NCBI GenBank assembly: GCA_035366835.1
Contig: DAOSIS010000052.1
Coordinates: forward strand, 1 to 11,703
DNA from: UBA6109 sp035366835
GTDB lineage: Bacteria > Desulfobacterota > Syntrophia > Syntrophales > UBA6109
Direction: 5' to 3'
DNA: 11,703 nucleotides
Positions within the stretch are counted from its first letter, which is position 1, and the number at the start of each line of letters is the position of its first letter. The notes below the pieces were generated by a model that was not told where the DNA came from, ran no database searches, and saw only the letters and a program-made list of their open reading frames with translations. This document shows, piece by piece, positions 6,768 through 11,703 of this stretch. The position numbers and the translations under genes were made by a program.

Positions 6768-9700
6768 CGGGCAGGGGCTGTTCCTGTTGTCGCAAATCCG
6801 GTGAGGTATTCCACAAAGCGTAGACTGCCGGATATCCTGTATGAGCTTTTCGTTCCATATTTCTTCGAACGATCGGCTGCGCAGGGTACCGATCGGAGCC
6901 GTTTGCCAGCAGCAGTTATAAATATCGCCATCAAGTGTAATGAGCATTGAATCCCATGGCTTCGCGCACCAAAATTTACTGATATCCACAGTTTTGTTGT
7001 AAAAGACGGGATCTTGATCGTCGCTCTCAAAATATTTTCTGCCGCTGAACTGCAAATTCACCCCCAGATGTTCCGCGACTGAAAAACCCGCTCTCACATA
7101 CTCATCGTGTTCCCGAGCCATCAAGCGGCAGTGCTGCTCCTTGTAGTTGAACCAGTCGAATCGGTAATCGGCCCCTTCATTCATATGAAAGAGGTGCACG
7201 ACGGCGGCGTCAAGCTCTTTGCCAAGCCTAACGAACGCAGGGATCTCGCTCATGTTTTCCAGCATGAGACACATGTTGATCCTGACTTCGGGATGCTTTC
7301 GGCCTGTTTCGTCTCTTTTCTTGATGAGGTTCTTGATGTTATCCAGCAGGCGATTGAAATCGTTATGGCGGATTTTTCGATAAGTCTCAGGTGATGCGGC
7401 ATCGATGGAAAAATCAATGAAGTGGATGTTGGATTGAAGAATTTTGTCGATATTATGATCGGTCAAAAGCAAGCCGTTGCTCGTAAACCCTACGCGCGTG
7501 AGAGGATGGACGTGCTGGACGGCATCGAATATATAGGTGCAGGTTAACGGCTCTCCCGCGCCGTGCAGAGTGATGATTTCGGTAAGCCTGATATGAGGAG
7601 CAAGGTGCGTGAGAAAGCGCTCTGGGATGTGACGAGCATCTTTGTTGATGAAACCGTGCTGCGGGTCGACGTGCTTCCAGCATTGAACGCACGGGGGAAG
7701 AATATTGCAGACGTTCGTACTGGCAATTTCTACCATAACGGGCAGGGACTCGATTTTTGTCTTTTTCTGTTGAATTTCCGCCTGGTTCAATCTCTTATTG
7801 GTTTGCGGAGAATCTGAGCGATCGGTAGCCTTCACCGAAGAGGCCTGCGCATTGTGGAATGGCAGGACTGCAGCCGTGCCTTTGGGACGACCTGCGGAGC
7901 CGATACGGTCTGACATCGAATGGGAATCGGAGCGGGCATCCTGCAAAGTGCGTTGTTCGAAGTGGTAGGCAATTAAATCCTCCAGGATCATGACGGACTC
8001 ATTATGGGTGCCTTCTCTTTTCAGCTGTTTGCATCGTTCGAAAATGGTTGCCGGCTTTCGGGAGGCTGGCCGAGACGAAACCATCTTCTCGAGTTCTTTG
8101 ACGTTTTCTCTGGCTGCTGCATGGCAGGGTTCGATGGCGAGGACCTTGTCGTAGAAAAAGCGCGCATCATTGTGCAGACCCTTCGCGCCGCATACGTTTC
8201 CGATGCGCAGAAGCGTTTCGATGTCGTCCGGCTTGAGGGCAAGGGCCTTGTTGTAAAGAGCGAGCGCCTTCTCGATATCCCCGGCTTCAGCCAGGTGAGC
8301 ATCGGCAAGGTCCCTCAAAAAGCCGACCTCCCCCGGGGCGAGCCGGACGGCCTGTTCGAGATGGTCGAGAGCTTCATCCGGCTTCTGCAGGAGGCAAAGT
8401 AGGTTCCCGAAATCGTTGTGCGCCGCAGCGTGGTCCGGGCAGGCCGACAGCAGCGTCTCGAGCAGGTGTACCGCCCGGTCCGTTTGCCCTCTTCGGACCA
8501 GGCAGCGGGCCTCGCGGATAAGGGTGTCGGAATCGCGCTTCGCGGGGTCCTCCCCATTGGCATCGAGGGCATCGAACATCTTGCCGGCAAGCTCATTCGA
8601 GGGATCCAATTCCAGGGCCCTGAGATAAAGCTCCCGTGCCTCTCGGAAATGGCCGGCCTCAACTCGCAGATTGCCCAGGATCAGCAGCGTCTCGGCGTCT
8701 TGCGGATTGGATCGCAGGACCTGTTCATAGTGGACAGCGGCCTCGTCGGGTTGCTTCATCGCCACGTAGAAAAAATCGCCCAGGTTCTTCCGGAACGTCG
8801 CGTTCGCAGGATCCAGGGACACGGCTTTTTCATAGGCGGCCAGGGCCTTGGAGGCTTCTTCCGACTCGCCGTAGAGGACCCCGAGATCGTTGTACGCGGG
8901 GGCGTAGTCCGGATTGGCCTCCACCAGTTTTTCCAGCGCGAAAACGGCTTCCATCCGCTTTCCGGCCGCGACGAGCAGTTTGAGGATTCCCTCGTGGGCT
9001 TCGGCGGCCCCATCGGCCGGCACCCCTTCACCACAATGCATCTCGGCATCCGAAGTGAAAGAAAAATGCCTTTCGCAGCAAGGCGATGCGAGATGCCGGT
9101 TTTGAGCACATAGGTCTTCGTAGATACTCAAGAGGCTGTTTGCTTCTGCCTCAAGGGATGGAATGCTTGTTCCGAGTGCACCCCGAGACAGGGTTGCCAA
9201 TATGTCAGGGTTCTCAATGATCCTTGTGAGATGTTTTGCGAGGGCACAACTGTCTCCCGGCGCGATACGGTAGCCGTTGACTCCATTTAAAATGATGGAA
9301 GCGCCAAAAAAATCGGTCGCAAGCACAGGCACGCCCAACCACAGCATTTCCCGTACAACTCGGTTATATGTTTCGAAATAAGACGGGATGATCGCACAGT
9401 GTATCTCCGACGCGATCCTGGGCAGATCAGTCGGCGTGAAAATACCGTGACAAAAAATTTTGTTAGGATGCTTCTTTTGCAATTCATTTATCCAGCAAAT
9501 AAAATCCTCATGTTCGATATCTCCATATAGATGGATTTCAATATTGTTATTGTAAACAAGCGTATCAATGGCTCTCAAGAGTGTATCGATGCCTTTCCGA
9601 GGAGTTCCTGAACCAACGAAACCAAATTTAACAAGCTTTCTATCCACTTTGACGGGAATACAAGGTCGTGAATGTCCGAAGTCAAAACCGCGTGGTACAA

Positions 9701-11366
9701 TATGAATCTTATCTTCACGAATCGGTACAAAGGATGTGAAATAGTCCTTGAACTCAGGGGTCGTAAAGATTGCGGCCGAGACATCAATGTCATACATGTC
9801 ACGCACGAACTGCATTCTTTTAATGAATCTCGACTTTACATTTTCTTCATCTCCAGAAACCGGAAGACCGTTGCTTCGTTGATAGCATTCCGCGCAGCGT
9901 CCCATATTCTCGGGGCCTGTACATAGATTCACGACTCTGCCGGAATGGAGGACGGGCTCGATTCGGTAGCAGATCTCTTCTGTGTTGCAGACGTTTCGAA
10001 CAACAGGGATTCCTCTTCGAGAGATGTATCGAATGATATCCGGAGGAAGAAAGACGTAGTCGTTGATATGGACGATATCCGGCAAGAAGTCGCCCAGGAC
10101 CTGATCGATAATCTTCTCGTAATGCCAAAGCCACTCCGCGGGGGTGCGCAAAAGAAAGGCTATACCTTGATCTAGCTTCGGTGTCTTGTAAACAGGAATG
10201 CCCTCGAGATCTATTTTGACAAATCCCCGCCGGATCGACGAGTCCGGTATGAGCACAGCTACCGCCAGCCCCTTCGCTTTCATTCGCCGAGCATGGTTGA
10301 GCGTGGTCAGGGGAGTTCCAGTAAGTTCGTAGGGGGCGAGGTTATGATTGACGAAAAGGATTTTTCTGACACGCGGGGAGGCTGGGACTTCCGCGACGGA
10401 ACCGGGTTTGCCTGAAGTGTCGGCGATGGTCCCTGCATGCCTGGGAACATCGATGTCGGGGACAGAAAAATGCATGTTCTTGTGGCGTCGCCTATCGGTC
10501 GCATTCCTTTCAGTACCGATCATTTCCATGTTTTCGATGCAGAATACCAATTTGCTGGTCAGCTGGTGGATTTGGATGGCCTGCGACAAATTGCTTTCGA
10601 TAAAGAGATCTTCGCTTCTGTTCTGGTACACTTCCGCTTTAAAGACAGCATGCTTGTTTTGTTTCAACCGCTCCTGCTTTGATGGCAAGTCGAGCATAAT
10701 CAATTCGGAGTAACGGAGATTGTTTCTTCTCAACCATTCTTCTGTCAGATCCCTGTATTTTTCCAGTCTGCTCGTGACAAAACAGCTGATCGGAAACTCT
10801 GTCAGATATAACGGTTTTGCATTTTGCAGAAAGGCCCGGTAGTTGTCTCCATCGTCGTTTTGTTCCTCTGTCGGGTCGACGCAAACCACTCCGTCAATGT
10901 CCAGGCAGGCATGGGCCAACACCCAGGAATTCAAAATGTTCCACTGAAAAATCCGCGGCCATGGACATTCCTCAAGACCAACATCAAGCTGCCCGAGAGA
11001 TTCCCGCACGTAATATACTGCTCCATAGGTCGTCTTGATCGAATGTACGGTGCTGTTGTTGATCTTTTGCTTGACGCGATTCATGGAGTTGCCGCTGTTG
11101 ATGCTATCATCCATGACCAGCACGTGCTTTAGTTCCGAAAATCTTGTGATGAGATTTGCGGGCCTTCGATAAAGCCCCATTTCATACATCTTCCCGTCCA
11201 AATATGAATCCAGCGCAATGACGGGCTTATTCAGCATCTGGCCGATCATAGTAGCTGGCAGCATGCCAGAACGGGGGATGCCAACGACAAGATCGATGCC
11301 CCGAGGAATCTTGTGGAGATTCCTGCTTATGGATAAACTCAAATCGCGGTAAGACCTGTAATGCAT
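6750..11366 (-). CDS. PRTase-HAD-GT4-TPR-radical SAM/SPASM fusion protein (gene A)
   Basis: Counted from the ATG at 11366 the protein has 1538 residues. Residues 1-145 are a type I phosphoribosyltransferase with GIPRSG (28-33) and the PRPP motif VLVMDDSINSG (82-92). Residues 150-285 are a HAD phosphatase-like domain with D156-x-D158, T198/S199, K243 and E257. Residues 335-756 are a GT4 with a five-Cys insertion at 460-494 and EX7E at E665/E673. Residues 791-1094 are eight TPRs in two modules, followed by a lone TPR-like unit near 1107-1140 and a polar linker. Residues 1209-1466 are radical SAM, with C1220, C1226, C1229 and GAGEP (1269-1273). Residues 1467-1538 are a SPASM-type tail with Cys at 1467, 1485, 1486, 1518, 1525 and 1532. 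No signal peptide or membrane span is seen. It probably activates or transfers sugars in a glycan pathway; the radical SAM substrate is unknown. The ATG has a good Shine-Dalgarno; an in-frame TTG at 11408 could add 14 residues. GC content shifts at domain borders. Confidence 0.88.
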   Translation of the reverse strand: MHYRSYRDLSLSISRNLHKIPRGIDLVVGIPRSGMLPATMIGQMLNKPVIALDSYLDGKMYEMGLYRRPANLITRFSELKHVLVMDDSINSGNSMNRVKQKINNSTVHSIKTTYGAVYYVRESLGQLDVGLEECPWPRIFQWNILNSWVLAHACLDIDGVVCVDPTEEQNDDGDNYRAFLQNAKPLYLTEFPISCFVTSRLEKYRDLTEEWLRRNNLRYSELIMLDLPSKQERLKQNKHAVFKAEVYQNRSEDLFIESNLSQAIQIHQLTSKLVFCIENMEMIGTERNATDRRRHKNMHFSVPDIDVPRHAGTIADTSGKPGSVAEVPASPRVRKILFVNHNLAPYELTGTPLTTLNHARRMKAKGLAVAVLIPDSSIRRGFVKIDLEGIPVYKTPKLDQGIAFLLRTPAEWLWHYEKIIDQVLGDFLPDIVHINDYVFLPPDIIRYISRRGIPVVRNVCNTEEICYRIEPVLHSGRVVNLCTGPENMGRCAECYQRSNGLPVSGDEENVKSRFIKRMQFVRDMYDIDVSAAIFTTPEFKDYFTSFVPIREDKIHIVPRGFDFGHSRPCIPVKVDRKLVKFGFVGSGTPRKGIDTLLRAIDTLVYNNNIEIHLYGDIEHEDFICWINELQKKHPNKIFCHGIFTPTDLPRIASEIHCAIIPSYFETYNRVVREMLWLGVPVLATDFFGASIILNGVNGYRIAPGDSCALAKHLTRIIENPDILATLSRGALGTSIPSLEAEANSLLSIYEDLCAQNRHLASPCCERHFSFTSDAEMHCGEGVPADGAAEAHEGILKLLVAAGKRMEAVFALEKLVEANPDYAPAYNDLGVLYGESEEASKALAAYEKAVSLDPANATFRKNLGDFFYVAMKQPDEAAVHYEQVLRSNPQDAETLLILGNLRVEAGHFREARELYLRALELDPSNELAGKMFDALDANGEDPAKRDSDTLIREARCLVRRGQTDRAVHLLETLLSACPDHAAAHNDFGNLLCLLQKPDEALDHLEQAVRLAPGEVGFLRDLADAHLAEAGDIEKALALYNKALALKPDDIETLLRIGNVCGAKGLHNDARFFYDKVLAIEPCHAAARENVKELEKMVSSRPASRKPATIFERCKQLKREGTHNESVMILEDLIAYHFEQRTLQDARSDSHSMSDRIGSAGRPKGTAAVLPFHNAQASSVKATDRSDSPQTNKRLNQAEIQQKKTKIESLPVMVEIASTNVCNILPPCVQCWKHVDPQHGFINKDARHIPERFLTHLAPHIRLTEIITLHGAGEPLTCTYIFDAVQHVHPLTRVGFTSNGLLLTDHNIDKILQSNIHFIDFSIDAASPETYRKIRHNDFNRLLDNIKNLIKKRDETGRKHPEVRINMCLMLENMSEIPAFVRLGKELDAAVVHLFHMNEGADYRFDWFNYKEQHCRLMAREHDEYVRAGFSVAEHLGVNLQFSGRKYFESDDQDPVFYNKTVDISKFWCAKPWDSMLITLDGDIYNCCWQTAPIGTLRSRSFEEIWNEKLIQDIRQSTLCGIPHRICDNRNSPCPFLGRA
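8088..8996 (-). repeat. Two tandem four-TPR modules in gene A
   Basis: Residues 791-936 and 946-1093 (numbered from the ATG) are two copies of one architecture: a divergent first repeat, then AYNDLG or AHNDFG, then a long third repeat, then ETLLILGN or ETLLRIGN, ending in AREL/ARFF-Y-LEP-type sequence. They look like an internal duplication that has since diverged; the protein-level match is clear but the DNA is not near-identical. The segment is GC-rich compared with the regions on both sides. Confidence 0.8.
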
Positions 11367-11370
11367 CGAG

Positions 11371-11379
11371 TTCCTCTCT
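11371..11379 (-). promoter_or_regulatory. Ribosome binding site deciding the gene A start
   Basis: On the minus strand AGAGAGGAA sits just upstream of the ATG at 11366, with six bases between GAGAGG and the ATG. The protein from this ATG (MHYRSY...) starts just before the PRTase fold, which fits my memory of related stand-alone PRTase-HAD proteins from polysaccharide loci. The alternative TTG at 11408 has a looser GAGGAAAGGG upstream and adds a polar, domain-free 14-residue leader. Confidence 0.6.
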
Positions 11380-11473
11380 GTGTCCTGTTTCTCGCCTAAT
11401 GATATCAAGCCCGCCCTTTCCTCATCAGGGCTCAGATGGATGGTATATGAGGAGCAATCTCGGATAGTGAAGA

Positions 11474-11490
11474 TTCTGCACAGAATGTGC
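11474..11490. repeat. Overlapping short inverted repeats upstream of gene A
   Basis: TTCTG-CA-CAGAA (11474-11485) and GCACA-GAA-TGTGC (11478-11490) are both perfect inverted repeats and overlap one another. They coincide with the possible sigma-54 element, so they could be an operator for a dimeric regulator or a chance by-product of that element. No regulator gene is visible in the window. Confidence 0.35.
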
Positions 11491-11492
11491 CA
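11477..11492 (-). promoter_or_regulatory. Possible sigma-54 (-24/-12) promoter for gene A
   Basis: On the minus strand TGGCAC-ATTCT-GTGCA matches the consensus TGGCAC-N5-TTGCA at all positions but one (TTGC reads GTGC). The invariant GG and GC are ten bases apart, as required. Transcription would start near 11465, about 100 bases upstream of the ATG. A poorer sigma-70 candidate (TTCACT, 18 bases, TATACC) lies just downstream. No enhancer-binding-protein site could be assigned. Confidence 0.35.
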
Positions 11493-11632
11493 GTGCGAAG
11501 GGCTTCAATAAATTGGTTTGCTTATGTTTTCCGCGGGGACCATTGCCATTCGACGGGGTTTGACAGAGTTTGATGATGACAGCTTGGAATGCGGTCGCAC
11601 TTGGATGGAGAGATGAAAAGGCCAGTTTTCCC

Positions 11633-11703
11633 TCAGCCCGCCTGCAGCTGGTTCAGCAGGGTCCGGGCCTCGGCGAAGGCGGGGTTGATCTGCAGGGCCT
11701 TGC
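11633..11703 (-). CDS. C-terminal end of a TPR protein (cut by window edge)
   Basis: Reading in from the right edge on the minus strand gives 22 complete residues, beginning KALQINPAFAEAR and ending NLQLQAG-type sequence before a TGA at 11633-11635. The pattern A-L-x-I-N-P-x-x-A-x-A is the end of a TPR helix B and the start of the next helix A. This gene therefore ends in TPR sequence, like its two downstream neighbours. It is same-strand and about 270 bases upstream of gene A. No clear intrinsic terminator is visible in between, so read-through into gene A is possible. What precedes the TPR cannot be known from this window. Confidence 0.6.
   Translation of the reverse strand, partial: KALQINPAFAEARTLLNQLQAG

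Noticed and set aside
6757..6774. CTGCCC / GGGCAG hairpin near the end of gene A as a terminator
   Set aside because: It lies inside the coding sequence, has only six base pairs and has no T-run after it on the minus strand (the five T are in its loop). Genes A and B are likely co-transcribed.
11367..11408. TTG start giving gene A 14 extra residues
   Set aside because: The ATG at 11366 has a better-placed Shine-Dalgarno and begins right at the PRTase domain. The extra leader is polar and domain-free. It is kept only as an alternative.
11435..11470. Sigma-70 promoter (TTCACT, 18-base spacer, TATACC)
   Set aside because: Only four of six matches in each box and a long spacer. It cannot be told from chance, although it is close to the sigma-54 candidate.
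1..11703. CRISPR arrays, tRNA or rRNA genes, insertion sequences, toxin-antitoxin or phage-defence genes
   Set aside because: I saw no regular direct repeats with spacers, tRNA cloverleaf sequence, transposase motifs or terminal inverted repeats. All substantial coding sequence is accounted for by the genes listed.

Overview
The window suggests a Gram-negative bacterium of moderately high GC content, possibly a deltaproteobacterial (Desulfobacterota-like) lineage. That guess rests only on base composition, a possible sigma-54 promoter and the style of the glycan genes; nothing here fixes the taxonomy. Nearly all of the window is two very large genes on the minus strand, transcribed from right to left. 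They are flanked by the cut-off ends of two other genes. There are no RNA genes, CRISPR arrays, transposases or attachment sites that I can see.

Layout from left to right. The 46-residue tail of an unrecognised plus-strand gene ends at 142 and is followed by a good intrinsic terminator (173-203). A short convergent spacer holds a second perfect hairpin (257-278). Gene B (306-6668, minus, 2120 aa) reads from its N-terminus: TPR, zinc-ribbon plus SAM methyltransferase, GT2, GT9-like, GT4, TPR, GT2, TPR. An 81-bp gap follows, containing an alternative-frame coding stretch that ends in an ATGA overlap with the start of gene B. Gene A (6750-11366, minus, 1538 aa from the ATG) reads: phosphoribosyltransferase (PRTase), HAD phosphatase, GT4, two four-repeat TPR modules plus a broken third, radical SAM with a SPASM tail. 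A roughly 270-bp upstream region has a possible sigma-54 promoter overlapping inverted repeats. At the right edge, the last 22 residues of another TPR protein end at 11633.

How it may work together. Nine predicted catalytic domains sit on two cytosolic-looking polypeptides held together by TPR scaffolds, with no signal peptide or membrane segment seen in either. The simplest reading is a glycan assembly line. Gene A could add a ribofuranosyl-type residue from PRPP (PRTase, then HAD removal of the 5-phosphate) and another sugar (GT4). Gene B could add up to four more sugars and a methyl group. The radical SAM/SPASM domain would modify a sugar or a peptide. The acceptor is unknown; O-antigen, capsule, or flagellin or another surface protein are all possible.

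The most notable points are the PRTase-HAD-GT4-TPR-radical SAM fusion, a non-canonical CX5CX2C radical SAM cysteine motif, sharp GC shifts within gene A at its domain borders, a shared 147-residue TPR module with a broken copy at the radical SAM seam, and a 5-base homopolymer near the gene A stop whose one-base change would extend gene A into the start of gene B.
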